NCBI RefSeq assembly: GCF_954871325.1
Contig: NC_088775.1
Span: 10,145,561 to 10,209,560 of the forward strand
Origin: Gordionus sp. m RMFG-2023
Taxonomy: Eukaryota; Nematomorpha; Gordioida; Chordodea; Parachordodidae
Length of the DNA stretch: 64,000 bases
Reading direction: 5' to 3'
The translations under genes were made by a program, and so were the position numbers. Position 1 is the first letter of the stretch; each line of letters starts with the position of its first letter. The notes below the pieces were generated by a model. The model saw only the letters and a program-made list of their open reading frames with translations, made no database searches and had not been told where the DNA came from. Of the stretch, positions 12,700-25,573 are shown piece after piece.

Positions 12700-12745
12700 G
12701 GACATCGGAAAATTATAATATAGATATATTTGAACTTTGTAATTA

Positions 12746-12856
12746 AATCGTTCCTTGTGAATTTAATGGAATCGTTTCTAGTGGACTTAGTTGATTCGTC
12801 TCTTGTGGATTTAGCTGAATCATTTCTTGTGCATTTAGTTGAATCGTTTCTTGTAG
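12746..12856. repeat. 24-bp minisatellite, about 4.6 units
   Basis: Units of the form AATCGTTTCTTGTGGATTTA plus four bases repeat head to tail with a few substitutions. The 88-residue open frame at 12730-12996 (+) is open here because the period is a multiple of three, giving an eight-residue ESFLVDLV-like repeat. I do not take it as a gene. Confidence 0.8.
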
Positions 12857-14332
12857 TAGATTGCTATTTTATTATATTTTGTCCGACTAAATTTATTTGT
12901 TCATTTATTATAATGCATTTGAACTCGATTTGTTCACCCCTTGTTCTAACTCAGCTTATTTTCATACTACTGTTCGCGTTTCTACCACATTTTTAGATAA
13001 ATTAGCTTAAAATTAATTTAAAACACAAAAAATAACTTGTTTCCTTCACTAACTGATTTGTTCGTACTAGTGGCATTTCTAATTTTTCAGTAAATTTGTA
13101 CCAGTCTAGTAATGCGTTTAATCATAAATAGTTCAGCCGATTTTGGCCTCGTTGCTATTTTTTATACTTATACAGCACTTCATTAAACTCTTTACCATTC
13201 TATTAGGAATATATTTTTAATAGTAAGAATATATCACCATGAATTTGTTACTTATTGAATAAGATGTATAGTTTGTATATGATGCATATTAGTGTTTTTT
13301 ATTTGTCAAGATCATGAATAAATTGCTACCAATTATCCAACGCTATCTGTCATAATGACTCTTATCTGGGGAACCACTCTGATAATTTATTCACTACATT
13401 CCAGATTGTTTTGTCTTTAATTTTCTTCAATCTACTTAAAATAGGTATCAAATACTAGCAAGCGCTTAGCCAGTGGGGGGAAGGGGGGGGGGGTCCATAA
13501 CCCAAAAATATAAATAATAAAAATATTTTTTAAAATGCCCTCACTATTAAGTAATTACTTTATGAAGTTAGAAAAAAACCTATTATAAGTGTTCTCAGTG
13601 AAATAGAACAATGACTTGAAAAGTGCTTCTCCTCAGAAAAAGTCTTGTAGCTAGACTCGATAATAGAACCTAGTTATTTCTTGCATTAATGTATCAAAAA
13701 ATTATTTAAAATATGTTACCATTTTATGCAAAATTTAGAAAAATATATAATTAATAACATCATGAAAATTGCATAAAGCATTGTATTAGAGCTAACACAA
13801 TGGTCAATACGGAATTTCATAAACCATGTGATTGTTTACTTCAAAGTCAAAACAGATTGTTGTGAATTTGAACCATAAATATTACAGTGGCCTCTAGATT
13901 TCACCAAAAGATGGCAAACTTTTTGCTAAGTTTTCGTGAAATCTTGAATTTCTAGTTAATATTTGTTTAGCTAAAATCCTGATTTAACTTTTTCCCAAAA
14001 TCACTTAAATCGAAGTTTTTAAAAAAAATAAATACAAAATACTGATAAAATTATTTTTAAAAAATATCTTAATCACAAAGGAGATAGTATATATTTCATT
14101 GTAAATATCTTGGAGGTTTATATACAATATTTCCTAAATATATTTTTGAGTATTAAATTACAAAATTTAAATTCTTAAATATTTATACACTCAAAATTGG
14201 GCCATTTTTTCTAATTAGTAATTTCTATCAATTTTATATATTCGAATGCTCAAAAATTATATTTTTTGTTCATTTTTGTGCCAGCACTTTATATTTTAGA
14301 GTGATTCCTAAAATAGAAATAGTTTTGTTTTA
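12857..14332. other. Gene-free stretch
   Basis: No gene. Contains an 11-G run at 13483-13493 beside TAGCCAGTGGGG, probably part of a poorly conserved repeat. Confidence 0.35.
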
Positions 14333-15025
14333 GCCGTTTCAGCCAGGAGCATCTGTAGCTTTTTTCAAAGGTGGGTGCTGAAAAGTTAAAATTTATTAAT
14401 TTAAAAAAAAGTGTCTTAAAACTTACTTTTTCTATTTATATATTTTTTCATGGGGACGCGGGGAGGGGGTTCTTAGAGGAATGGGCGGGTTATAATTTTT
14501 TAAATATCAAGCGAGTGTGATAAGAGCAACAATAGAAATGCTAATAAATATTAACGTATATAATTTTTAAAATAATGTGCGAATGGAAAGGGGGGCAAAT
14601 ATATAATATATTTAGGGTTAAATGAACAGAACAAGTTTATATATAATAAAAATTGTTTTTTTTATTTCAAATTAGGGCATTTATAAATATGAGAAATAGG
14701 ATATTAAATAAAATAAATAAAAATCCAAACCACTCAATCAGGTTTAAAAATTAAGCGGGCAAATTAAACAAATTTTGATGAGTAGGATCATCAAATATAA
14801 CAATAAATAGATTATTTTACTTTTTCATATATTATCTTTTTATAGAAATTAAAATAGTAAAGTAATTCAGGGAACATAATATTTTATTAAATAAGTTATA
14901 ATTTAGGAAAGCCTTTTAAATTAAATATTAATTTGTTAATTTAAAAAAATAAGATGCTTCATTTTCAAAATTGGTCTAATGGGGTGCTTTAGCACCCAAT
15001 AGCCTAGCTAACGACACCCCAGATA
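14333..15025. repeat. Possible inverted-repeat element
   Basis: The left side (GGTGGGTGCTGAAAAG followed by A/T-rich AATTTAAAAAAAAGTGTC) partly matches the reverse complement of the right side (GGGTGCTAAAGCACCCC, then AAGCATCTTATTTTTTTAAA). The arms are diverged and no target duplication was found. Confidence 0.3.
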
Positions 15026-15596
15026 TAAGAAAGGTTTTATTAGGTATCAAGAATAAAAAAACTATATTTAGTGATTTTGGTTGATTCAACGGAAATCAGG
15101 TCATCTAAATTTATATTGAAACACTTGGGTCATTTTAGATGAGGTTTAAAAATGAATTTTTCCTCTGTACCATCACCAAGCAACTGAAGACATTCCACCT
15201 GATCTTTCGCAGTTTATTAGATTCTGATATGTTCAAATATAGGTGACTGCCAGCTGATCAAAGGATATGCAAGATATTGTTTTTGTATTTGGTATGTAGG
15301 GAATTTGTCAGGGCAAAGTTAAATATGCGAATATCTACATTTTGTGTCAAATATTTTTCGGAATTAAGCCATCCAATGTAATTTAAAATTATCTGCTAAA
15401 GGAGCAGATCAAGATTTCGGATAAGCTCTTGACAATTTTAAAGTCAGATAGTTCTCAAGATTATAAACTTTAAGATTATGATTAAAATACCTTAAAATTT
15501 AGTTATTTGGCTGAGTACTTTATGCTGATTATACCAATCTTTTTGCAACAAGGGATGGGGTTAGAGTTAGAACAGAATTGCCTTATATAAATTGGA
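15026..15596. other. Gene-free stretch
   Basis: No recognised gene. The minus strand around 15130-15300 has a short coding-like patch with stops that I could not assign. Confidence 0.3.
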
Positions 15597-15604
15597 CTTA
15601 AATT

Positions 15605-15984
15605 CAGAGTTGTACAAAAGATCTTTTTTGAAGATTTTTGAGCGAGATCTAGCTCAAAAATTTGAGCAAGATCTTTGAAGATCGTAAAATTTGAAGATCT
15701 TTTATTTTTTAAAAATTTTGTATAACGATCTTCAAAGATCTAGATCTTTATTTTTTTTACCCCTTTATTAAAAGCCCAGATGTTTTTCAATTTTCATCAA
15801 GGCAGGAGGAGAGGTATAAAACATATAAGAAATATTATATTAATAAAATTGATGTGCTTTTAATAAAGGGGTAAAAAAATTATTATCTTGAAGATCTTTG
15901 AAGATCGTTACACAAAATTTTTAAAAAATCAAATTTTACTAGATCTTTGAAGATCTTTTTATTTTGAGCAAATGTACAACTCTG
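15605..15984. mobile_element. hAT-type MITE rich in GATCTT/AAGATC palindromes
   Basis: Begins CAGAGTTGTACA and ends TGTACAACTCTG, an exact 12-bp inverted pair; similarity of the arms continues inward for well over 100 bp (shared CCCCTTTATTAAAAGC). Flanking 8-mers are CTTAAATT (15597-15604) and ATTAAATT (15985-15992), matching at seven of eight positions, as expected of a hAT target duplication. At least four copies of GATCTTTGAAGATC or its complement lie inside (15670, 15727, 15893, 15942). No coding capacity. Confidence 0.85.
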
Positions 15985-15992
15985 ATTAAATT

Positions 15993-17021
15993 GATAATCG
16001 ATAAATTTAAAAAATTATGCTAATATCAAATTTATGAGTTGAGAGCTAATAAAACTAATAATAAAGAGGATTGGATGTACGTAGTCAACACAAATTAGTT
16101 TGCAAGATAAGATTTACTTAAGATTGTAATTCAGATTAAGGTCATGATTAGCAAAGAGTTGACAGAGATTTCTTGAATCTGTAAAAAATTAGATATAGAT
16201 TTAAAGCCCTAATTTTAAGAATAAAGAATGAATAAGGCTTGAAAAAGAATATGGTTCTTTAAATAATAAATTGTACTAAGGAAGTTAAAATATTAGGGAT
16301 GACATTGTGAACCAAATAAAAACCCCCAATTAGGTCTGAGAAATAGCTACTCAGTTTTCTGTTCGTTAAGCGAAATATCAAATACCTAAGGTTTTTAAAT
16401 TATTTTTGTTAATAAAGCCTTTTTTCTTTTGGCCTAATTTTTTTTGGGAGACCACGCAATTAATACCGTAATTAATTTGACGGGCGCATAAACAAAATAT
16501 GCATTTTATAGTTTCTAATCACTTAATTTAAAGTCGAATGGTTTAGAAAACAATTGAAAAATTGTAAGAGTTACAAAAATGGATTTGTTTATTACTCTTC
16601 CACCCTTATCAGTTGAGATCCACACTCCTATGTGCTCTTCTCTGCCTAAGAAAATGGTTAAAGATAAATTGGGTTGAATTATTATTAATTATACATCCCC
16701 CTCCTTTACTGATAGCAATAGCTTATATATGACCTAAAAATATTAGATTTCCTTGAATAAATTCTTAAAAGATTTATCTTATCCCTCAATCTATTATTAT
16801 ACTTCATGAATATACTTTGTCTTTAAAAAACCATATGATAAATTCCTGACCTCCCTCTTTTGGCATTAAAAATATTTTTATTATTCAAATAAAGACCAAT
16901 ATTTGGATATGGATATGATTTCATAATAAATACTATGTGAACGAAGATGCATATAATTAGCACACTGAAGTTAATTTGAATAAAACATAATAATTTTTGA
17001 TATATTTTAAAAACTATAGTA
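15993..17021. other. Gene-free region upstream of ATG9
   Basis: Holds the presumed ATG9 promoter and 5' UTR. Sequence near 16380-16495 (AATAAAGCC, then GGGAGACCACGC and GACGGGCGC) has a vague look of a retroelement end, but no paired repeat was found. Confidence 0.35.
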
Positions 17022-20000
17022 ATGAAATATCACACATTGAAAAATATTGCTTATGAGAATCCGTTTGCAATTCCCGATGACACCCTACATAATGAAGTTC
17101 CGCCAATTGTTCACGTTACAGAGCCTACAAATAATAAATGTAAAATATTGAAAACAATATTTTTCAATAATAAACATTATCTAAATTTAGTTCGATGGCA
17201 TCACATAGAAGATTTGGACACTTTTTTTGCACGTATATACAAATATCATCAAAAACATGGATTTATATGTATGATGGTTGAGGAAATATTGGAGGCTGTT
17301 CAATTTATGTTTATAATATGTTTGTCATTTTTTATGATACAATGCATCAACTATTCTATCATATTTAAGTTTCATGATTGGATATTAATTAGTCCTAATA
17401 AAACTAAAACAACATTTGTAACTCAGCTAACACATAAAGTGGAAGAACAAAATGTAAGATTATATCATTTTTAAAGTCATAACTTATATTTGTTTTATCC
17501 TTAGATAAATAATTAACAACTTAATTAAATTTAAAAATACGAATGCTATTTAAATTTATATAATAGTAAAAAATCTTATAAAATTTATAAACCTTATTTT
17601 ATAGTTAAATTCTTTATCATTAATAATGTAGGATACATATCCAGATTCAATTATTCCTTTATCAATATGTGGAAGAAGATATTTATCTGCTAAACCTAGC
17701 AACCCCTTTTGGTTCATTTGCCTCCTCTTAGCTTGTTTGTTTCTTATAGTTAGATTGCTTAGAATAATCAGACATTTTTTTCAGTACCTTGAAATACGAT
17801 CATTTTACATCAATGTTCTCAACATACAATCTGTAAGTGTTTTTTTTAATCTAAAATTAATACTATATTTTCATCAATTTATCTTTTTTCTTCTTTATTA
17901 TTTTTTGTACTCAATCATTTATTTAATAAATTTTTAAAAGTTAAAATTTCTATGATACACTATAGTACTGTATTTTATAAGAATTTAAGATTTAGCATTA
18001 TTATACAACTTTTGAACTAAAATACATTTCCAGTCAAATTTTATATTTAAGAATAGCTTGCCTAAATGATTTATAATTAAAGATTCAGAATCCTTATAGA
18101 TTCCATATGGGTATTCCACATGAAATCAAAACAGTTTCGTTGACATCTCTCAAATCAAATAATATGTATAATTGTTAGCTATATTGCCAGAAATTGTGCT
18201 CAATTTTTTTTAAAATTAACTTTATTAGTTTCTGAGATGTTAGGGTTCAATGTATAAAAATGGAGATAAAGAAACCGATATTTGATTTTAGATAGTCTCT
18301 GTAGTCCCTTATTAAAGAAAATTTTGATTTCTAGTGTTTTAACATTTCCGAAAAAGTTAAAAGTGGATATTTGCGACATGTATAAACTTTCTGAAATTTT
18401 GTAAATATGTTTATTAATTAATATGAATTTATAGTTTATACTAAAAAAAACAGGTTAGGATGGAAATTAATTTATGGTTTTATATTAGAATAGGAATTAG
18501 ATCAATTGATAAGTGAAAACAATTTTGTTTGTATGAACATATTGAGTGAAATAATATATATTCAATTTTATTCATTTAAAATAAATCGAAAATCAATGGA
18601 TGATTTATTAAATTTTTATAATATTTATATAAAAGAAAACACATCTCAGCTCTAAACTAAATTGAAAATCTATTAAGCTAATTTTATAGTCAAAACAATA
18701 GATTCTTTATTATAAAATTGTTACTACTACTAATATGCAATTACATTGACCTCCATAAGATAATATAAAATGTAAGAAATATATAATTCAAATAGCTAAC
18801 CTTTTAAAATATATATAAACATTCAAATATAACAGCTATAAATTCAATAAAAATTAAATTTAACTTTTCCAGACTCATACCAAATAAAAAATTTCTTTTA
18901 AAGCGGGTATGGGCTCTTTTCACTATCTTTTTAATACCCATAAGCATTTAAGAATGAAGCTAGTATTATGTGCACATAAGTAACTGCCGCCTGCCCAAAA
19001 ATTGGGAATGATTCTTGTCATTTTGAATTAACTCTTATATATCTCTTTTTACCCAGTTAGATGGGTGTGAGAAGAATCAAGTATGGCTCTGTTGTTTGAG
19101 CAAACAAAAGAGTGAAGCGAATGGCGAAAATATATTAAAATAAAATTATATTATCTAATAAAAAGAATATAAGTTGATGTATCAAGTATCTCAATATTTT
19201 TCCCCCTAATTTAGCTTTTACCTGTTCTGGTGGTAGGCTCCTTCAGTATTTTTGCCCCATTTTATATTGTTCATACAATTAATATTATTTTATGATATTG
19301 GCTTTTACTTCATTCAAATTTTGGATTGTTTCTCCCGTTTACCCATCATTTTTCAACTCTTAGCCCTTTTCCAATTCCGGCTTTCTCATAGTATGTCTAT
19401 ACTATCTTAGTTTGAGGTAGATTTTTCGAGTAAATATTTTCATACGTTGTGCAAAAATAGGTAGGGAGAATACATTCTTACACTTTAAATTCTAATATCT
19501 TCAAAACTATTAAGTTATTTTTAATAAAAAAGTAATGGCGCTCTTCCTCACAACATAAATAACAAGTATGCAAAATATCATTTAATTTAAAAGATATCTA
19601 CGAAAATGGGATCTTATTTTTCTTGATTTAAAATGAAATGGCCCCATATCCCAATACAACATATTTAAATATATAGTAGTTACCGCGCGGACTTTCTTAT
19701 TAAGAACTTACCCCTTATTCTTAGTTGATGCGAATTCTAGACGAATTATACAAAATACACTAAATTTTTATACTCGAATTCGTGTTAACCGTGAATGAGG
19801 GAATACCCTGCATTCACAGTTAGCACGATTCATTATGTTATTTTTTTGTGTATTTTTATATACTTTACCACAAATTCGCACTGAATATAGGGCTACCTTT
19901 ATAGTAATGCGATTCACTTGTGATGCGAATCGCTAACGAAATCACAGCTGATTTGTATATCATCGCTCCTTCTAACATGTTTTTCACGCGATTACATCAT

Positions 20001-23000
20001 TTCGCTCAGTATTTGTAAATTATACCTATTATTGACTTGATTATATAAATTACGTTGCAAAAAATTACGCATCGCTTGCGCGAATCGCGCTTATCATCAA
20101 TGCAGCGTTATGGAACTTCTGCATCCATATCGCTTTGCAAATATCACACAAATAAACGAATCGATATTATATTTACTATTGTTTGCAAAGCGTGACTTGC
20201 CATACATAACTTGGCGAACCGTGACTGACCGCCTAAAACTCGTCCACAAAACTACCCACAGGCTGAGCGTTCACAAAGCCGAACTAACGGATTCTGATAT
20301 TCTGCACCGGATGCTTAGATTCGATAATTATTTCACTGCTTTGGTTGGATATGGTCAAAATGGCAGGCTTAACGCTCAATACAATAACAACATAAACGTA
20401 TTAGATAATAAAGGGGGACAATCGGGGGGAGATCTCTTACCGCTTAATTTTAGATTGCCCATACTTGGGTGGGATCTGTACGCGCTCAACCAGGGCTTGT
20501 CTTATAATCTCGAGCTGATTTTGTTTAGTAAGTAATTATATTTTATTTTTTTGTCAAAGAGATCCTATATTTAATAATATATTTCGCGTGATTTAATTAT
20601 GTTTTAACTTAAACTCATTTATCAAACATATGTTACATTCGCCTCTTCAACCCACAAGAGGGGGGGGGGATAGAAATGGGAATAATAAGGTGCTAATCGC
20701 ATTTTTAAAAGAATTTGAATATTTGATATTAAATGAATTTTAGTTTTAAAAAAATGAATAAAAAAAGACGTCAAAACCGTTTCTTGATTTTCAAAATGCG
20801 TATAACTTGGTAGAAATAAGAAACTCTAAACAAATAAAAATATCAACCAGTGCTATATTTTTAAAAATAGAAATTAAATTATCTTATACAATTCGTTTTT
20901 AAACTTTTTAATGGCGAATAAAGGAGGCCCGCTGTCTCCTTTCAAAACCAACTGGCAGCTCAGGGACGAATACAAAAAAGCGGTTTGTCGCCTGGAAATA
21001 GCTGAGAAATTGAGGAAACGTATCATGATTTACGGAATTTTGAACTTAATTCTATCCCCGGCTATTTTTATGTGGCAAATTTTATACTACTTTTTCGCCT
21101 ACGCCCAGGTAAATTATTTACTGTTGCTATTTATTATGTTTGCCTTTAAATTGTAGATTTTATATTAATTTAAAAAAAATTGTCATTTGGCAGATTATAT
21201 TTAAAATTTGTGTAAATAAACTATGACAATATCATTTCCATAATATTAAATCATCTAATCTTAAAAATTATTATTTTATTAACATAAATTTTATCTTTCC
21301 CTTGTTTTAAAAAAAATTAAATAATAAATAGAGTGTGAGAAATGATCCTGGAACAGCACTGGGTACCAGGGTTTGGTCACCATACGCCCGCGTTTATTTT
21401 CGCCATTACAACGAACCAGAGCACGAGTTAAAGGTTAGGCTAGCTAGGGCTTACCCTTACTCGATTCGATTTGCCGCTTCCTTCAACTCCCGTTTAACTA
21501 TTCTGATAGCTAAATTTGGAGCATTTTTTAGCGGTTCTCTCATTATAGCTGTTCTTGTAATTTCTGCTACGATAGCTTTTACGAGTCAAGCGCAAACACA
21601 AATCAAGAATCAAGGCAATGAGGCATCAGCTCTCTTAACACTTCTAACGCTTTTGGGTAAAACCTTTATTTATTCAAGTTTCATAACATAATTTATTTGA
21701 TTTAAGCAAGTTAAGTTATGGTATTTTTTATTTTATAAATATGTTTTATATACTCCTAATTTTTATAATTTAATCATGGGATTTAAATTACACCCCCCCC
21801 CCATCCTTAGGAATAATATACGGCGCTTGTCGCTCTTTGACTGGACCGGACCCTGACGGTGATGAATGCCCACTTCTCAACGTTCCCACCCAAAGATCTT
21901 CTTCCCTTCAAAAGGTATTGGCCCATGTTCATTATTTGCCCGCTGATTGGTTCGTTTCTTCCTCTGCATTCAACAAAACCGAAGATTTTCAAAGGGGCGA
22001 AATCATCCGGGACGCTTTTTGTTCTCGATTTTTCGAACTCAAATTGGCTCACTTTTTGCTCGAAACACTCAGTCCAGTTTTGAATCCTTGGATACTTTGC
22101 AAAGCTCTTGCACCTAAAAGCTTAGAAATCGTGGACTTTTTCCGAAATTATACGATTGAAATTGAAGGCGTGGGTGATGTTTGTTCGCTGGCCAATGGAC
22201 TACCCCCTTACTCACCTTTGCACAATGGTTTGATTTGATAAAATCCATATTTGACACGTTTACTTTGTTTTAATTATCTTGTTTGTTTGCATGATACGGT
22301 TCTATGGGTAAGAGAAAACAGAAGGACTAAGTGTTATCTAGAAATTTATAAGGAATATAAAATAAGAATACCAGTGTTGTTAAACGCTACTTTTAAAAGT
22401 AGCGCGCTAGTGCTATCGTTTTCAGATGAGTAGCGCGCTATTAGCTACTTTTTACGCTATTTTGATTTTTTTAAAAAATATTTTTCACTTAACTTTATTT
22501 CCACAAATAAAATATTGGTATAAAAACATGACTATAATTTGTTACATATATTTATTATTGCACTTTAATAATAATAACATTTCATTGTCATGAATATTAC
22601 AAGTATTGTTATTATCTTCACTAAATATTCTATATTTATATCATATTATAAAAAAATTATTATAAATTTAAAACCTGAAAGCCTTCAGGAAATTAGACCC
22701 ATTATCTGTAATCATCTTACAAACCTTGTTCTTAATTTTGTAAGACATATGGATTTCTGAAATAATATTTGCTATAATGTTATAAGTCTGACAGCCAATT
22801 ATTCTTTTTAGAGCTAATGCTATAGATTTTCGTTTTATATTTTTTGAATCAATCCAATGTGCGGTCACCTAAATAAGCTCTAAAAATATGAATATCATAT
22901 TATAAATCAGAAAATAAACATTTTTACCTTCTATTGTGCGTCCAGCAATCTGGTGTTGTACAGATGTAGATCTGATAGATATAATGTTAAAGATCTTGCC

Positions 23001-25573
23001 ATCAATGTCTGCTGGCAAAATATCTTGGTACGTGGAGAAAAAGTGTTTATCATCTTTATAAAAGAACCATTATCCACTAAGGATAATGGTTGAACACTAT
23101 CTTTTATAAAGTTCATTATGACTTTGTCAGCCATTTTTAAAGATACACCTGGTGTTGATGAATCTAAATTGCTTAATTTTGTTTAAGTGGATGTATCTTC
23201 TTCCATTACCCCCAAACTTTTGAGATATTTTTCAATCTCTTTATAATTTGAGGTGTGAACAGTCTAAAATTATAACAGTATACTTAGAATAAAAATTATG
23301 TAGGAGATAAGTGCATAAATAATTGAAATAACTATTTTAAAATGTTTTAACTAATATGAATATATAAAAAAAATGATCGGTCTTTGATTTAAATTTATTT
23401 TAAAAATTAATGATTAGCCTACACATTGATATTAAATTTGTTTAATATACTACCTTTAAATGTTTTGTCAAATTAAAGCTGCTTGTATGATTTGAGGATA
23501 AAATTTTGCGACACATCTTGCATTGAAACCGATATCCAGTAGTAATTTTTTCTTCAAAATTCAAGTATTTTTTGAATTTTGGGAAAGGATAATCTATATT
23601 TTTCTCATTTTTTAAAGAAATTTCGCTATCTTCAACAATCTCATACATTTTTAATAACTAGATTTATAATGCTAACTAGATTTATAATGTATATTTTTAA
23701 ATATAAATTTCAAAATTAATAAAAGGATTATAATTTTAGATTTTAAAAAATATATTTTAATAATTTTTAAATGTATTTATTATGTAAAATTGAAAGTAGC
23801 GATAGCGAGCTACTGCTATCACTATTTTACAAAAAAAGTAGCCCACTAAAACTACCGCAACTAATTTTAACAACACTGAAGAATACACAGAGATAGGGCA
23901 AAGTTTGTTTTAAAAAAATTGTCAGATTTCGTTTAAAACAAATTATTCTTTTATATGTAATATTTTTTCAAATAGATTTAAAGCTTATGAAACTAGATCA
24001 AAGTGCTGACTCGGCCTGCAGTTGCCGATCAGATAATGATAACTTTCAAAGCCAATCAAGTCATGGTAACTTAACTCGGGATAGTTATACGTTATCCAAT
24101 AGACCTCTTTTCCCTTACTGTCCAGTCGTGGATAAAACTAAACTTTCTCTAATAAATTATCTTGCGGCAGGTCATGATAATCAAGAAATCAACGTTTTAG
24201 ATCAATTGAGCCCGAAGAAAAAGAAACCTGCAGGGGACACGTTGGGTGTGAACAACCAAAAGCGTGGCAATAATTTCGGCGGATTAAAGGAAAGTAAAAA
24301 TGAGGGAGTGAACGAAATATTAGATGAAGAAAATAATGTGAACGAAAATTGTTTGATGGATTCGCTTCTGGTTATGTCCACACTTGGGGGAGGGTAATTT
24401 ATAGTTTTATCATATTTTAAAATTTCAATTCTATCGAGATCTCTTGACCTGCGCCTCAAAAAATTCATTTTTATAAAATTAATCCAGGCGCCAGGCCAAT
24501 AAAATAAAAATCGAGCTGGATCAAGTTGTAAAATTATATAAAATATGACTTTAATTTTGCTAAGTTTTCTTTGCAGGGTCAAAAAATTTAAAAACGCAGG
24601 CCAGGCCTGGAAATGGGTACCTCTAAGTCATGATTTTCTTTTTGCTTGATAAAATGTAATAATCTAGATATTAATCAGCAAATTACTATATTTTTTCTGA
24701 TTCAAAATAAATAAAACTTTACACCTTCAGTTACGCAATGGTAGCCAACGATTTATTAGTAAATGGCCAAAGTTCATTCCTTAAGAATAATGTCCTCAGC
24801 TCTATATGTAATACTTACAAGGAGAGTAGTGATAAAATTAGGAGTGCCAACTTTGTTCGGAATTCTTTGATCCCACAACCACTCCTAACTTCCTTGCAGA
24901 ATTTTCTCCCAGACTCTGATATGGTTAGGCGATTCGAAAGGAATAAATTTATACCTCATGGAAAAAACACCGTTTTGCCCCTATCCGTGGTTGACATGAG
25001 TCTCACCGTTTTGTTTTATTATAATGTAAGTAAAATAGTATATATGCCTTATACATACAATATAATCTGCTAATGTTTCTTAAGGTTATTCAGAATCATA
25101 GTTAGATTTTAAATTATGATGGAATCGCCAAATAATTATGAAACTGTTGTTTATTTTTTGATCTATATTAATTAAAAAATTTGCTTATTTTTCCATGGTA
25201 ATTTTAGAAATACTCTAAAAGCACTTTCACCACGAATTACCATGTTCGAGAACAAAACGAATTCGACCTAGATTTACCGAAAAGCGAATACAGCTCTTTA
25301 TCTAAACTATTTCAAACTTCGATTCAAAGGCTTATAAAATCATCTATTCTAAAGACAACAATTAATCATCGTCAAGGAAAAAATAATCAAATCTGGAAAT
25401 CTAATAATTTTGGTCATATTTTATCCGCCAATCATAATGATAAGAATGTAGAAGTGTATTGCGACGAATCAAAAGGCGATAAAGAACACGCCAGAAAATC
25501 GAATAAAAGAGATGACGTGGATGAATCCGACGAAAATTATCCTCTTCTGATGAAGAGTTACCATCCCGTGTAA
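17022..25573 (+). CDS. ATG9: ATG9 autophagy scramblase, nine exons
   Basis: ATG9 is the only conserved multispanning core autophagy protein; it scrambles lipids in vesicles that seed the phagophore. Exons: 17022-17453, 17632-17832, 20191-20527, 20924-21108, 21332-21656, 21811-22227, 23976-24393, 24731-25025, 25208-25573. All junctions are GT/AG and phases agree (0,0,1,0,1,1,2,0), giving 991 residues. Family signatures in order: WHHIEDLDTFFARIYKYHQ (residues 59-77) before TM1; CLEIRSFY-like QYLEIRSFYINVL; HKAELTDSDILHRMLRFDNY; LNLILSPAIFMWQILY; the RHYNEPEHELKVRL loop; HVHYLPADW; and KSLEIVDFFRNYTIEIEGVG, all in the conserved core. Exons 7-9 encode a low-complexity cytosolic tail, where only DKTKLSLINY resembles relatives. 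Intron 6 contains an intact-ended hAT copy; without it that intron would be about 230 bp. The exon 6 donor (G/GTTTGA) is weak but is the one that keeps phase. Start: first ATG of the open frame; upstream exons cannot be excluded. Confidence 0.93.
19720..19895. repeat. Short palindromic MITE copies in ATG9 intron 2
   Basis: Two adjacent short elements share termini of the form CATTCACAGTTAGCACGA and TCGTGTTAACCGTGAATG, with ATACAAAATA-type interiors. A better preserved relative is at 29535-29638. No coding content; intron 2 (17833-20190) otherwise shows nothing recognisable. Confidence 0.5.
22372..23878 (-). mobile_element. hAT DNA transposon (decayed transposase) in ATG9 intron 6
   Basis: Ends are CAGTGTTGTTAAA and TTTAACAACACTG, a 13-bp perfect inverted repeat, with GTAGC-rich subterminal repeats on both sides. 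The flanking 8-mers are both AAGAATAC (22364-22371 and 23879-23886), a perfect hAT target duplication. Minus-strand transposase pieces in order: a BED-type zinc finger (23648-23442, FQCKMCRKIL...HTSSFNLTKH), the FSPRTKIFCQQTL region (23134-22931), and the catalytic-core piece with TDNGSNFLKAF (22868-22668). At 1.5 kb it is much shorter than an autonomous hAT and the frames are interrupted, so it is internally deleted and immobile by itself. The C-terminal dimerisation domain is not seen. Confidence 0.93.
24430..24620. repeat. GGCCTGG-type repeat, family F-like, in ATG9 intron 7
   Basis: The right side (GCAGGCCAGGCCTGGAAATG then ACCTCTA) resembles the right end of the hAT MITE at 62703-62967. 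The left end CGAGATCTC is similar. A target duplication was not found. Confidence 0.4.

Noticed and set aside
16380-16500. Possible LTR end (AATAAAGCC, GACGGGCGC)
   Set aside because: No partner repeat, no target duplication and no adjoining retroelement parts.
24202-24582. 126-residue minus-strand frame overlapping ATG9 exon 7
   Set aside because: Shadow of the plus-strand coding exon; no family features and it crosses an exon/intron border.
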